The notes under the pieces are model-generated. The model made no database searches. It worked only from the letters and a program-made list of their open reading frames with translations, and had not been told where the DNA came from. Shown here one piece after another: positions 29,101 through 38,094 of a stretch of DNA of 64,000 nucleotides (positions are counted from its first letter, which is position 1; each line of letters opens with the position of its first letter). The DNA comes from Caulobacter segnis ATCC 21756 (lineage in GTDB: Bacteria > Pseudomonadota > Alphaproteobacteria > Caulobacterales > Caulobacteraceae). Both the position numbers and the translations under genes were made by a program. The stretch covers positions 1,984,001 to 2,048,000 of the forward strand of contig NC_014100.1 of the NCBI RefSeq assembly GCF_000092285.1, given 5' to 3'.

Positions 29101-29679
29101 ATGCTTTCGCATATTCGCCCGGCCCTGGTTTCGATGGGTCTGTTCACCGCCCTGCTGGGCCTGGCCTATCCGCTGGCCGTCACCGGCGTCGCCCAGGCGG
29201 CGTTTCCGGCCCAGGCCAACGGCAGTCTTGTCCGCGACGGGGGCGGCCGCGTCATCGGCTCCGCCCTGATCGGCCAGGCCTTCGCCAAGCCCGAATACTT
29301 CCACGGCCGCCCCTCGGCGGCCGGGAACGGCTACGACGCCGCGGCGTCCAGCGGCTCCAACATGGGTCCGCTGAACGACAAGCTGATCGACCGCGAGAAG
29401 ACCGACGCGTCGGCTCTGCGGGCCGAGAACCCCGGCGCGGCGATCCCCGCCGACGCGGTCACCACCTCGGCCTCGGGCCTGGATCCGGATATTTCGCCGG
29501 CCAACGCTCGCTTCCAGGCGCCGCGCATCGCCAAGGCGCGAGGCGTGCCGCAAAACGAGGTCACGGCGCTGATCGATCGTCAGATCCAGCAGCCCCTGCT
29601 GGGCTTCATCGGCCAGCCTCGGATCAACGTGCTGGCGCTCAACCGGGCGCTCGACGCCCGCTTTCCGAAAGGCGGCTAG
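29101..29679 (+). CDS. kdpC: K+-transporting ATPase subunit C
   Basis: 192 residues. One N-terminal helix (LVSMGLFTALLGLAYPLAVTG) is followed by a periplasmic domain with the KdpC blocks GQAFAKPEYFHGRPSA, NMGPLNDKL and DAVTTSASGLDPDISP. KdpC raises K+ affinity and ATP use of the complex. Its stop overlaps the GTG start of kdpD. Confidence 0.97.
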   Translation: MLSHIRPALVSMGLFTALLGLAYPLAVTGVAQAAFPAQANGSLVRDGGGRVIGSALIGQAFAKPEYFHGRPSAAGNGYDAAASSGSNMGPLNDKLIDREKTDASALRAENPGAAIPADAVTTSASGLDPDISPANARFQAPRIAKARGVPQNEVTALIDRQIQQPLLGFIGQPRINVLALNRALDARFPKGG

Positions 29680-32357
29680 TGCCGGCTGACGAACCGAAAA
29701 GACCCGACCCAGAGGCGCTCCTGGCCGCCGCCAACAAGGCGCGCCGGGGGCGCCTCAAGGTGTTTCTGGGCATGGCGCCGGGCGTGGGCAAGACCTACGA
29801 GATGCTGCGCGCCGCCCGCCGTCGCAAGGCCGAGGGCGCGGACGTCCTGATCGGCGTCGTCGAGACCCACGGCCGCCGCGAGACGGAAAGCCTGTTGCGC
29901 GGCATGGAGGTCCTGCCCCGCAAGCCCATCGAGCATCGCGGCCGCGTCCAGATGGAGTTCGACATCGACGCGGCCTTGGCGCGCAAGCCCAAGATCCTGC
30001 TGGTGGACGAGTACGCCCATTCCAACGCGATCGGCTCGCGCCATCCCAAGCGCTGGCAGGACGTCGAGGAGTTGCTGGCCGCCGGCGTCGATGTCTGGAC
30101 GACGCTGAATGTCCAGCACTTGGAGAGCCTGGTCGACGTCGTGCAGCGGATCACCGGCGTGCGCCAGCGCGAGACGGTGCCCGACAGCGCGCTCTCCCGC
30201 GCCGACGATATCGAGCTCGTCGACATCACGCCTAGCGAGCTGCGCGAGCGGATGGCGGCCGGCAAGGTCTACGTGCCCGAGACGGCCCGTCTGGCGGCGG
30301 ACAATTTCTTCAAGGTCGAGAACCTCACCGCGCTGCGCGAGCTGGCCCTGCGCCGGGCCGCTCAGACGGTCGACGATCAGCTGGTCGCCACCATGCGCGA
30401 GAAGGGCGTCGAGGGGCCCTGGGCGGCGGGCGAGCGGATCCTGGTTCTGGTCAGCGGCGACACCATGGCCGCCAGTTTGGTGCGGGCCGGGCGACGTCTA
30501 TCGGACATGATGATGGATGCGCCCTGGACGGTCGCCCACGTCGAGCGCACCGACCGGCCGCTGGCCAAGGATGGCGACGCGGCGCGGCTGCGTGAGGCCT
30601 ATCGCTTGGCCGAGCAGTTGGGCGGCGCGACGGTTGGCCTGACCGGTGGCGACATCGTCGACACGGTGATGGCCTATGCCCGCCGTCACAACGTCACCCA
30701 GATCGTGATCGGCAAGTCGGTCGAGAGCCGCTGGCGTGAGCGCCTGGGGCGGTCCCTGGCCACGGCCCTGCTGCGCGAAGCGCGAGGCGCGGCGGTTCAC
30801 GTCGTCACCGAGGCCGCGCACGAGCCCCAGCCGAAGCCCACGAGGCCGCTTGGCCAGGGACTGTGGCAGGGTTATGCGGTCGGCGCGCTGTTCATTGGCG
30901 TCGCCACCCTCGCGGCCTGGGGACTGGACGTCACGTTCGATCGCGTCGATCTGGGGATGATCTTCCTGGCGGCGGTTCTCGCCGCCGGCGTGCTGCACGG
31001 CCTACGACCGGCCCTGGCGGCGGCGACCGTCGCGTTCGTCGTCTATAACTACCTGTTCCTAGAGCCCCGCTACAGCCTGGCGGTCGGCGCCCCGACCGAC
31101 TTCATCACGCTCGTGGTGTTCTGGGCCGTGGCCCTGGCCTCGGGAGGCTTGGCCGGCCGGGTGCGGGACCAGGCCCTGGGATCCCAGCGCCGCGCCGCCG
31201 CCGTGACAACCTTGCTCGCCGCCAGCCGGACCCTCTCGGCGGCCACGGGGCGAGACGCGGTCGCGCGCGCCCTGGCCGAGCAGGTCTCGGCCGCGGCGGG
31301 CGGCCGCTCTCTCGTTCTTCTGCCGGAAGGCGAGGAGATCGCCCCGGCCTTCGGCTCGCCTAGCCTGGAGATGCTCGACGCCGCCCAAATGGCCGCCGCG
31401 CGCTGGGCCTGGGAGAAGGGCGAACCCGCCGGCTTCGGCACCGGAACCTTGCCGCAAGCCCGATGGACCTTCTGGCCGCTGGACGGCGTACGCGCGCGCA
31501 CCGGCGTGGCGGGCGTCGAGGCCGGGGCCGCGCCGCCGGGCTCGGATCATGAGCGTCTGGTGCTGGCGCTGCTGGAGCAGGGCGCCGTGGCTTTGGAGCG
31601 CTCGCAGCTGGCGTCCGAGGCGGTCGAGGCGGAGACCCTGCGTCGCGCCGACCGCTTCCGCTCGGCGCTGATGAACTCGGTCAGCCATGACCTGCGCACG
31701 CCGCTTTCGACGGTTCTCGGCGCCTCGACGACGTTGATCGACTACGGGGACAAGCTGGCTAAGCCGGTCCGGGACGACCTCGTGGTCTCCATCCGCGAGG
31801 AAGCCGAACGGTTGAATCGGTACGTCGCCAATCTGCTGGATATGACCAGGATCGAGGGCGGCGCTCTTCGGTTGCGGACCGACTGGATCGATGTCCGCGA
31901 CGTTCTCAACGCCGCCGCCGAGCGCGTCTCGCGGCGTCTCGGCGGACGCGAACTGGCACGCGACTATCCGCGCGAGCTGTCTCTGGTCCAAGCCGACGCC
32001 AGCCTGCTCGAGCAGGTGGTGGTCAATGTGCTGGAGAACGCCATCGCCTACAGCCCGCCCGAGGCGCGCATCGAGATGGCGGCCTACGAGGATCGCTCGA
32101 ACGTCGTGATCAGCATCGAGGACGAGGGGCGCGGGATCCCGACCTCGGAGCTGGAACGGGTGTTCGACAAGTTTCGCCGCATGGAGGAGCCCAGTGACCG
32201 CAGCCAGGGGGCGGGCCTGGGCCTGTCCATCGCCAAAGGCTTTATCGATGCGTTGGGCGGACGGATCGCCGCCGCCAGCCCGATCCACGACGGGAAGGGG
32301 ACGCGTATCCTGATCAGCCTGCCCAAGGGCGTCGCGACTCCTCACCATCTGCTATGA
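29679..32357 (+). CDS. kdpD: Sensor histidine kinase KdpD
   Basis: 892 residues from GTG 29679, which overlaps the kdpC stop (TAGTG), so KdpC and KdpD are coupled. The N-terminal KdpD domain has Walker A GMAPGVGKT (31-39). A Usp domain follows (about 250-370), then four membrane helices (about 395-490), a GAF-like region, the dimerisation box NSVSHDLRTPLSTVLG with the phosphorylated His near residue 670, and an HATPase end (LLEQVVVNVLENAIAY, DEGRGIP, GAGLGLSIAKGF). KdpD senses low K+ and cell ionic state and phosphorylates KdpE. It is full length. Confidence 0.97.
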   Translation: MPADEPKRPDPEALLAAANKARRGRLKVFLGMAPGVGKTYEMLRAARRRKAEGADVLIGVVETHGRRETESLLRGMEVLPRKPIEHRGRVQMEFDIDAALARKPKILLVDEYAHSNAIGSRHPKRWQDVEELLAAGVDVWTTLNVQHLESLVDVVQRITGVRQRETVPDSALSRADDIELVDITPSELRERMAAGKVYVPETARLAADNFFKVENLTALRELALRRAAQTVDDQLVATMREKGVEGPWAAGERILVLVSGDTMAASLVRAGRRLSDMMMDAPWTVAHVERTDRPLAKDGDAARLREAYRLAEQLGGATVGLTGGDIVDTVMAYARRHNVTQIVIGKSVESRWRERLGRSLATALLREARGAAVHVVTEAAHEPQPKPTRPLGQGLWQGYAVGALFIGVATLAAWGLDVTFDRVDLGMIFLAAVLAAGVLHGLRPALAAATVAFVVYNYLFLEPRYSLAVGAPTDFITLVVFWAVALASGGLAGRVRDQALGSQRRAAAVTTLLAASRTLSAATGRDAVARALAEQVSAAAGGRSLVLLPEGEEIAPAFGSPSLEMLDAAQMAAARWAWEKGEPAGFGTGTLPQARWTFWPLDGVRARTGVAGVEAGAAPPGSDHERLVLALLEQGAVALERSQLASEAVEAETLRRADRFRSALMNSVSHDLRTPLSTVLGASTTLIDYGDKLAKPVRDDLVVSIREEAERLNRYVANLLDMTRIEGGALRLRTDWIDVRDVLNAAAERVSRRLGGRELARDYPRELSLVQADASLLEQVVVNVLENAIAYSPPEARIEMAAYEDRSNVVISIEDEGRGIPTSELERVFDKFRRMEEPSDRSQGAGLGLSIAKGFIDALGGRIAAASPIHDGKGTRILISLPKGVATPHHLL

Positions 32358-32364
32358 CATTGGC

Positions 32365-33054
32365 ATGAGCGTGCTTCGCCACCGCATTCTCGTCATCGAC
32401 GACGAGCCGCAGATTCACCGGTTCCTCGGCCCCGCGCTCGACGCGGCGGGCTATGAGGCGTTGCGTGCGGACAGCGGGCAGGAGGGGTTGCGCGGCATCG
32501 CTCTCTGGTCGCCGGACGCCGTCGTGCTCGACCTTGGCCTCCCGGACATGGACGGCAAGGAGGTGCTGGAGAAGGCGAGGGCGTTCTATGAGGGGCCCAT
32601 CCTGATCCTCTCCGCCCGTGATCGTGAGGTCGAGAAGATCGAGGCCCTGGATCGCGGGGCCAACGACTATGTCGAGAAGCCCTTTGGCGTCGGTGAGCTG
32701 TTGGCTCGCCTGCGCGTGGCGCTGCGCCAGTCGATGGGGCCCAAGCGGCCGGCCGGGCCGCTGTCGTTGGGAGACGTGGTGATCGATCTCGACCGGCGCC
32801 TCGTGACCAAGGGCCACGCGGCCGTGAAGCTTTCGCCGAAGGAATTCGAGCTCCTCAGCCGTCTCGCCCTGTCGCAGGGCAAGGTGCTGACCCACAAGGA
32901 GTTGCTGGTCAGCGTATGGGGCGCGGCCCACGCCGAGGACACCCAATATCTGCGCGTCTTCGTGGGGCAGTTGCGGCAAAAGCTCGAGGATGATCCAGGC
33001 AGGCCAGCGCTGATCCTGACCGAGCCCGGCGTGGGATACCGCCTGGTCGACTAG
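32365..33054 (+). CDS. kdpE: Response regulator KdpE
   Basis: 229 residues. The receiver domain has RILVIDDE (Asp12, Asp13), VVLDLGLPDMDG with Asp56 as phosphoacceptor, ILSARD and YVEKPF. The OmpR/PhoB winged helix follows (KLSPKEFELLSRLALSQGK, then YLRVFVGQLRQKLE and GVGYRLVD). It starts seven bases after kdpD. KdpE activates kdpFABC transcription; in this arrangement the regulator genes are at the end of the same operon, giving positive autoregulation. Confidence 0.97.
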   Translation: MSVLRHRILVIDDEPQIHRFLGPALDAAGYEALRADSGQEGLRGIALWSPDAVVLDLGLPDMDGKEVLEKARAFYEGPILILSARDREVEKIEALDRGANDYVEKPFGVGELLARLRVALRQSMGPKRPAGPLSLGDVVIDLDRRLVTKGHAAVKLSPKEFELLSRLALSQGKVLTHKELLVSVWGAAHAEDTQYLRVFVGQLRQKLEDDPGRPALILTEPGVGYRLVD

Positions 33055-33168
33055 CCGCTCTCGCGGCTGCTCTCGCCTCGACGGGGAGCCGTTCACGTCA
33101 GGCTGGAGGCCGCCTCATGCGCGAGGCTGCGGTCCGCCTCGGGGCGAGACCGCGAACATCACCGGCGC

Positions 33169-33426
33169 CTATTGAGCCGCCCTAGGCTCGAGGCTCATCG
33201 CCCGCGCGGCGATGGCGGCCTGAGTGCGGTTGTGGACGTTGAGTTTCCGCATGACGGCGGTCATGTGCGCCTTGACCGTCGCCTCGGCGATGCCGAGGTC
33301 GAAGGCGATCTGCTTGTTCAGCAGTCCGGAGTTGACCCCCTCCAGAACCTTGAGTTGCGTCGGCGTGAGATCGCAAAGGCCGACCCGCGTGGTGGCTTCG
33401 GCGTTGTCCTGCTTTTTCCCGGTCAT
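33169..33426 (-). CDS. Stand-alone LuxR/GerE-type HTH protein without receiver domain
   Basis: 85 residues from ATG 33426, which has AGGGG five bases before it. Almost all of it is one LuxR-type [43 protein letters not shown] and [16 protein letters not shown]. The DNA-binding helices are intact, but the receiver or ligand domain normally in front is absent. The AT-poor start with a short polar leader argues that this is a real short gene and not a truncated response regulator. It is convergent with kdpE and divergent from the gntR-like gene. Its targets are unknown. Confidence 0.85.
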   Translation of the reverse strand: MTGKKQDNAEATTRVGLCDLTPTQLKVLEGVNSGLLNKQIAFDLGIAEATVKAHMTAVMRKLNVHNRTQAAIAARAMSLEPRAAQ

Positions 33427-33539
33427 GTTCACCCCTGCTTTTCCTGTCCCACACCGCTCATCTTCCGACGAGCGGCCTCCGCCTTGGTCTATGCGCCGGT
33501 CTTCGCCAGCGGGCGGTTCGTGCCTACGAGCGTAGGTTA

Positions 33540-33630
33540 TATTAGTTGGACAGATTCAGGTGGATTGGTCAATGTTAACGCAAACAATTTCCGCAGGCGT
33601 TGCCAATCCGATGAATCTGTTGGACAGGTT
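33540..33630. promoter_or_regulatory. Candidate GntR operators, two related sites
   Basis: Site 1, TATTAGTTGGACAGATT (33540-33556), and site 2, AATCTGTTGGACAGGTT (33614-33630), share a GTTGGACAG core and are 74 bases apart, about seven helical turns. Site 2 is a near-perfect palindrome with the exact core CTGT-TGG-ACAG (33617-33627). Also, ACAGATTCAGGTGGATTGG at 33550-33568 recurs inverted at 33603-33620 with small changes. The AT-rich spacer and its position 30 bases before the gntR-like ATG suggest autoregulation. Confidence 0.5.
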
Positions 33631-33659
33631 TGTCGTTGTCGACGCCAAAGGGAGGGCGG

Positions 33660-34337
33660 ATGAGCCAGGGGCGACTCGCCGATCAGGCCTATCTGGGCAT
33701 CGTCGAGATGATCAAGGTCGAGGGGCTGACGCCTGGCGACCGTCTGCCGTCGGAGGCCCGTCTGGCGGAGATCTTCGGCATGTCGCGCACGATTGTCCGC
33801 GAGGCGCTTGTCAGGCTCGCCGCCGACAGCATCACCGAGGCGCGACGCGGCGCCGGCTCGTTCGTCAAGAACCTGCCTTCCGACAAGCTCGGCGCCTATA
33901 TGCCGCTGTCCGAACTCCCCTCGACGCTGGGCAGCTACGAGGTGCGGTTCGTATTGGAGGCGGAGGCCGCGCGCCTAGCCGCCGCGCGACGTTCCAGCGA
34001 GGAGATGGCGGGGATCGAGGAGGCTCTCACCAAGCTTCGCGAGGCGCTGTTGTCGAATGCGCCGGCGCATGACGAGGACATGGAACTGCACCGCAGGATC
34101 GTCCTGGCCACGGCCAACCCGGCCTTCCTGGTCACGTTCGAGGCGCTGCAGCCCGATGTCGACAAGATCATGCGCGCCGGCGTCGACATCTCCCGCTCAC
34201 GGCCGCCTGAGGCGATCGGCGAGATGATGCGCGAGCACGAGATGATCGTGGAGGCCATACGCGCGCAGGACGGCGATAGCGCGGCCCTGGCGATGCGCTG
34301 GCACCTTTCGCGCGGGCGAAAGCGGCTAATGCCCTAG
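33660..34337 (+). CDS. GntR-family regulator, FadR/FCD subgroup
   Basis: 225 residues from ATG 33660 with GGAGGG upstream; a longer frame from 33630 has no ribosome site. The N-terminal winged HTH is clear: LTPGDRLPSEARLAEIFGMS, then TIVREALVRLAAD and RRGAGSFV. The C-terminal FCD helical ligand domain contains FVLEAEAARLAAAR, HRRIVLATANP and EHEMIVEAIRAQDGDSAALAM, with His and Asp residues that in this family bind a metal and a small acid or sugar acid. It converges with gluconokinase (four-base overlap) and precedes glycan-degradation genes, so control by a sugar acid such as gluconate or a hexuronate-derived signal is plausible. Confidence 0.92.
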   Translation: MSQGRLADQAYLGIVEMIKVEGLTPGDRLPSEARLAEIFGMSRTIVREALVRLAADSITEARRGAGSFVKNLPSDKLGAYMPLSELPSTLGSYEVRFVLEAEAARLAAARRSSEEMAGIEEALTKLREALLSNAPAHDEDMELHRRIVLATANPAFLVTFEALQPDVDKIMRAGVDISRSRPPEAIGEMMREHEMIVEAIRAQDGDSAALAMRWHLSRGRKRLMP

Positions 34338-34897
34338 AGCGGCGACGCCGTCATGGCGCTCGACGGCTCTGTCACCAAGGCCTGGATGCTGTCGCAGAGG
34401 CCCTCGGGCGGGATCAATCCATCGAGCGTGATGACGTCCTCGCCAGGCCTAGGCCGCTCCAGGGTCGCAAGCTGGCTATCGAGCAGACTGGACGGCATGT
34501 AGTGGTCGGTCCGCTGTGTCAGACGTCGCTGCAGTTCGTCGCGTTCCACGTCCAAAAGTACGAAGCGAACGGGAGCGCCAATCGCGGCGCGCAGGCGTTC
34601 TCTGTAGAGCAGTCGCAGCGCCGAGCAGGCGGCCACCACGTGCCCGTCAGAAGCCAAGGTTTCCTTGATCGCCAATCCCAGCCGGTCCAGCCACGGCCAG
34701 CGATCGTCATCCGTCAACGGATGGCCCGCGCGCATCTTCGCGACCGCCGCTTCGTCGTGGAAGGCGTCCCCCTCGAGGAACGCGCAGTCAAGCCGATGGG
34801 CCAGCAGGGCGCCGAGGGTCGACTTCCCGCAGCCGCTGACACCCATGGTCACGATAGCCAGGCCGTGAGGCCGTGCGGGGCGAATTGACGACTGCAA
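34334..34897 (-). CDS. gntK: Gluconokinase, GntK family
   Basis: 187 residues from TTG 34897, chosen because AAGGAG lies five bases before it; the longer frame has no such site and no GntK-like N-terminus. It phosphorylates D-gluconate to 6-phosphogluconate, which enters the Entner-Doudoroff pathway that Caulobacter uses. Walker A is MGVSGCGKSTLG; FLEGDAFHDEAAVAKMRAGHPLTDDDRWPWL, shown here as FLEGDAFH plus PLTDDDRWPWL, is the gluconate-site region; ALRLLYRERLR and HYMPSSLLDSQLATLE complete the family pattern. The 3' end overlaps the gntR-like gene by four bases in convergence. Confidence 0.94.
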   Translation of the reverse strand: MQSSIRPARPHGLAIVTMGVSGCGKSTLGALLAHRLDCAFLEGDAFHDEAAVAKMRAGHPLTDDDRWPWLDRLGLAIKETLASDGHVVAACSALRLLYRERLRAAIGAPVRFVLLDVERDELQRRLTQRTDHYMPSSLLDSQLATLERPRPGEDVITLDGLIPPEGLCDSIQALVTEPSSAMTASPL

Positions 34898-34993
34898 GCG
34901 GTCTCCTTGGGAAGGGGCCGACCGCTCTGGACGAACGCACAATGAGATGGCCGGCTGGAGACCATTTTCTACCGACCACCCGAGCAGCCGTAA

Positions 34994-35008
34994 CTACGAC
35001 CATGGTCT
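34994..35008. promoter_or_regulatory. Operator-like palindrome before the tandem beta-helix genes
   Basis: CTACGACCATGGTCT contains the perfect 10-base palindrome GACCATGGTC (34998-35007). The same 15 bases occur at 41158-41172 before the TonB receptor gene of the same cluster. The site lies about 60 bases before the ATG at 35067, a normal operator position. Confidence 0.6.
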
Positions 35009-35033
35009 TGGATGCTTGAAACGCGACGATCTC

Positions 35034-35050
35034 CTATCGCTTGGCGATAG
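35034..35050. promoter_or_regulatory. Hairpin in the leader of the first beta-helix gene
   Basis: CTATCGC-TTG-GCGATAG is a perfect 7-bp inverted repeat with a three-base loop. It ends just before the GGGAG ribosome site for ATG 35067. It could be an RNA hairpin acting on translation or a second protein-binding dyad. Confidence 0.4.
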
Positions 35051-35066
35051 TGACAGGGAGAGTGAC

Positions 35067-38000
35067 ATGAGAGCGGTTGTCTTCGCGGCGATCCTGGCGG
35101 TTTCGACCCCGGCCTTGGCGGAAACCCGCTCCGTCCTGACATCCATTCCTGACGATCCCCACGCGGTCGTAGCCAAGGCCGTGGGCGATGGTCGCGCCGA
35201 CGACACCGACGCGATCCAGAAGGCTATCGACGCCGCGCGCGACAAGACCGGCCATGGCGTGGTCTTCCTGCCGTCGGGTCGCTATCGGCTCAGTCGCACG
35301 CTGTTGGTGCCGCCAGGCGTCCGGGTGTTCGGTGTGGGGGCGACGAGGCCCGTTCTTGTGCTTGGAGCCAATACGCCGGGCTTCCAGACTGGCGTCGCGA
35401 CGATGATCGCGTTCACGGGCGGCGACCAGTATCAGGTTGGCGAGATCCCCGTTCCGGTTCCGACCGTTCGCCCGACCAGCGCCAAGGTGCGGGACGCCAA
35501 CTCCGGCACCTTCTATTCGTCGATGAGCAACATCGACATCGAGATCGGTGAGGGCAATCCGGCCGCGGCGGCTGTGCGCTTCCGCATGGCGCAACACGCC
35601 TTCCTTCGGCACATGGACTTCCGGCTCGGCTCGGCCTTCGCCGGCGTCTACCAGGCCGGCAACATCATGGAGGATGTGCACTTCCATGGCGGCCGGTACG
35701 GCATCGTCACCGAGAAGACCTCGCCGGCTTGGCAGTTCACCTTGGTTGACTCCACCTTCGACGGTCAGCGCGACGCGGCGATCCGCGAGCACGAGGTCGA
35801 TCTGACCCTGGTCAATGTCGGCATCAAGAACACGCCCGTCGGCATCGAGATCGACCGCGGCTACAGCGACAGCCTGTGGGGCAAGAACGTCCGCTTCGAG
35901 AACGTCTCCAAGGCGGCGGTCGTCATCTCGGCCGAGAACAGTGTCTTCACCCAGGTCGGCTTCGACAACGCGACCGCCACCAACACGCCGGTGTTCGCCC
36001 GCTTCCGCGACAGCGGCAAGACGGTCGCGGGGAAGGGCCGGGACTATCGGGTGGGGTCCTTCACCTATGGCTTGACCCTGTCGGGGCTGGGCCAGATGGG
36101 CGAATACAAGACGGTCGCCGATATCACGCCGCTCACCGCCAAGAAGGCCGCCACCCCGGCGCTGCGAGCCCTGCCGTCGATGGCCGAGTGGACCAACGTC
36201 AAGTCGCTGGGCGTCAAGGGCGACGGTTCGACGGACGACACCGCCGCGCTGCAGAAGGCGATCGACGCGCATCGCGTGCTCTACCTGCCGGTTGGCTTCT
36301 ACATGGTGTCGGACACCCTGAAGCTCCGACCCGACACCGTTCTGATCGGGCTACACCCGGCCATCACCCAACTGGTCATTCCGGACAACAATCCCAACCA
36401 TGCGGGCGTTGGGGCCGTGCGACCGATCCTTGAGACGCCACGCGGTGGCGACAACATCCTCTCGGGGATCGGTTTGTTCACAGGCCGCGTGAACCTTCGC
36501 GCTTCCGCCCTGCTGTGGCGCTCCGGCGCCAACTCCATGGTCAATGACGTCAAGATCATGGGCGGCGGCGGCACGCCGACGGCCGATGGCAAGTCGCTGG
36601 GCGCGGCCCAAGCCCGCAGCGGTGATCCGGTCGCCGACGGCCGCTGGGACGCGCAATATCCCAGCATCTGGGTGACCGACGGCGGCGGCGGGACCTTCGC
36701 GGACGTCTGGAGCCCCAACACCTTCGCCTCGGCGGGCTTCTATATCAGCGACACCAAGACGCCGGGCTTCATCTACGAGGTCTCGGTCGAGCACCACGTC
36801 CGCAACGAGTTCGTGCTCGACAACGTCGAGAACTGGGAATTCCTGGCGCCGCAGACAGAGCAAGAAGTCGGCGACGGCCCCGACGCCGTCTCGCTGGAGG
36901 TGCGCAACTCGCGCAACATCCTGTTCGCCAACTACCACGGCTATCGGGTGACGCGCTCGTATCACCCGGCCGAGACGGCGGTGAAGCTGTTCAACTCGAC
37001 CGACATCCGCTTCCGCAACGTCCATATCAACGCCGAGAGCGGCATCGCCCTGTGCGACACGATTGGCTGCGGCACCTATCTGCGGGCCAGCAAGTATCCG
37101 TTCGAGAACGCGATCCAGGATAAGACCCGCAAGCTGGAGATCCGCGAGCGCGAGTTCGCCGTGCTGGACGTCACCGGTCCGGTTTCGCCCGGCGCGCCGC
37201 CCGCCGCCGATCCGCGCGTGCGCAAGCTGGAGACAGGCTTTTGGTCGATCTCGGGGGCGGCGACTGGCGCGGATGGCGCGCTCTATTTCATCGAAAAGCG
37301 CTTCCAGCGGATCTATCGGTGGACGGAGGCGCGGGGCCTCGAAGTGGTGCGAGACCATTCTCTGGACCCGACCAATCTGGCCGTCGACGGTTCGGGGAAA
37401 CTGCTGGTCGTGTCCTCGTACGGCCCGCAAGCTTCGGTCTATTCGATCGATCCGGAAGGACCGAAGGACCAACTGACGATGATCTCGCCGACCGCGGCCA
37501 CGCCGCGCGCGGGCGCCAAGACCCTTCTGCCCGTGAACTGGTGGGTCAATGGCGAGTTCCGCGACCAATACAATCCGGCGACCGACCATTTCACCACCCT
37601 GGCGGAGATGTTCGCCCGCGACGTCGGAACGCCGAAGGCGCAGGAATATGTTTCGCCGGACGGCAGCGTCGTGCTCCCGGCGTTCCGGGTCTGGCAGCAA
37701 GGTCCGCCGGACCACGTTGGCTGGCGCTGGTCGGACACCTTGCAGGCGCATGGTCTGATCGGCGGCGCGTCCGGCCAGCGGGTGTTCGTCACCAATGGCT
37801 CGGAGAACAGGACTTATAGCGGCCAGATTGGCCCGGGCGGGACGCTGACCGACCTAAAGGTCTTCGCCGAGCGCGGCGGCGAAAGCGTCGCCGTCGATAG
37901 CCAAGGCCGAGTGTTCGTCGCCAACGGCCAAATCTTCCAGTACGCCCCCGACGGAAAGCCGGTCGGACGGATCGACGTGCCGGAGCGTCCGCTGCAACTG

Positions 38001-38072
38001 ATCTTCGGTGGCGAGGGCGGCAAGACGTTGTTCGTCCTGACCCATCATTCGCTCTACGCCGTTACGCCCTGA
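35067..38072 (+). CDS. Secreted GH55/pectate-lyase-3-like beta-helix protein with C-terminal propeller, copy 1
   Basis: 1001 residues from ATG 35067 (signal MRAVVFAAILAVSTPALA). Two right-handed beta-helix starts of the Pectate_lyase_3 type are visible: AVGDGRADDTDAIQKAIDAA near residue 35 and GVKGDGSTDDTAALQKAIDA near 383. Each is followed by a LPSGRYRLS- or LPVGFYMVS-like turn, the layout of GH55 beta-1,3-glucanases and related epimerase/lyase folds. From about 720 a propeller-like C-terminus follows (LAVDGSGKLLVVSSYG, VAVDSQGRVFVANGQ), similar to SMP-30/NHL repeats. Catalytic residues were not assigned. It forms a tandem pair with the next gene (22-base gap) and is followed by a TonB receptor, so extracellular or periplasmic glycan breakdown is likely; the substrate is unknown. 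Confidence 0.85.
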   Translation: MRAVVFAAILAVSTPALAETRSVLTSIPDDPHAVVAKAVGDGRADDTDAIQKAIDAARDKTGHGVVFLPSGRYRLSRTLLVPPGVRVFGVGATRPVLVLGANTPGFQTGVATMIAFTGGDQYQVGEIPVPVPTVRPTSAKVRDANSGTFYSSMSNIDIEIGEGNPAAAAVRFRMAQHAFLRHMDFRLGSAFAGVYQAGNIMEDVHFHGGRYGIVTEKTSPAWQFTLVDSTFDGQRDAAIREHEVDLTLVNVGIKNTPVGIEIDRGYSDSLWGKNVRFENVSKAAVVISAENSVFTQVGFDNATATNTPVFARFRDSGKTVAGKGRDYRVGSFTYGLTLSGLGQMGEYKTVADITPLTAKKAATPALRALPSMAEWTNVKSLGVKGDGSTDDTAALQKAIDAHRVLYLPVGFYMVSDTLKLRPDTVLIGLHPAITQLVIPDNNPNHAGVGAVRPILETPRGGDNILSGIGLFTGRVNLRASALLWRSGANSMVNDVKIMGGGGTPTADGKSLGAAQARSGDPVADGRWDAQYPSIWVTDGGGGTFADVWSPNTFASAGFYISDTKTPGFIYEVSVEHHVRNEFVLDNVENWEFLAPQTEQEVGDGPDAVSLEVRNSRNILFANYHGYRVTRSYHPAETAVKLFNSTDIRFRNVHINAESGIALCDTIGCGTYLRASKYPFENAIQDKTRKLEIREREFAVLDVTGPVSPGAPPAADPRVRKLETGFWSISGAATGADGALYFIEKRFQRIYRWTEARGLEVVRDHSLDPTNLAVDGSGKLLVVSSYGPQASVYSIDPEGPKDQLTMISPTAATPRAGAKTLLPVNWWVNGEFRDQYNPATDHFTTLAEMFARDVGTPKAQEYVSPDGSVVLPAFRVWQQGPPDHVGWRWSDTLQAHGLIGGASGQRVFVTNGSENRTYSGQIGPGGTLTDLKVFAERGGESVAVDSQGRVFVANGQIFQYAPDGKPVGRIDVPERPLQLIFGGEGGKTLFVLTHHSLYAVTP

Positions 38073-38094
38073 GAAGCCCCGGGGAGGGCGCGCC

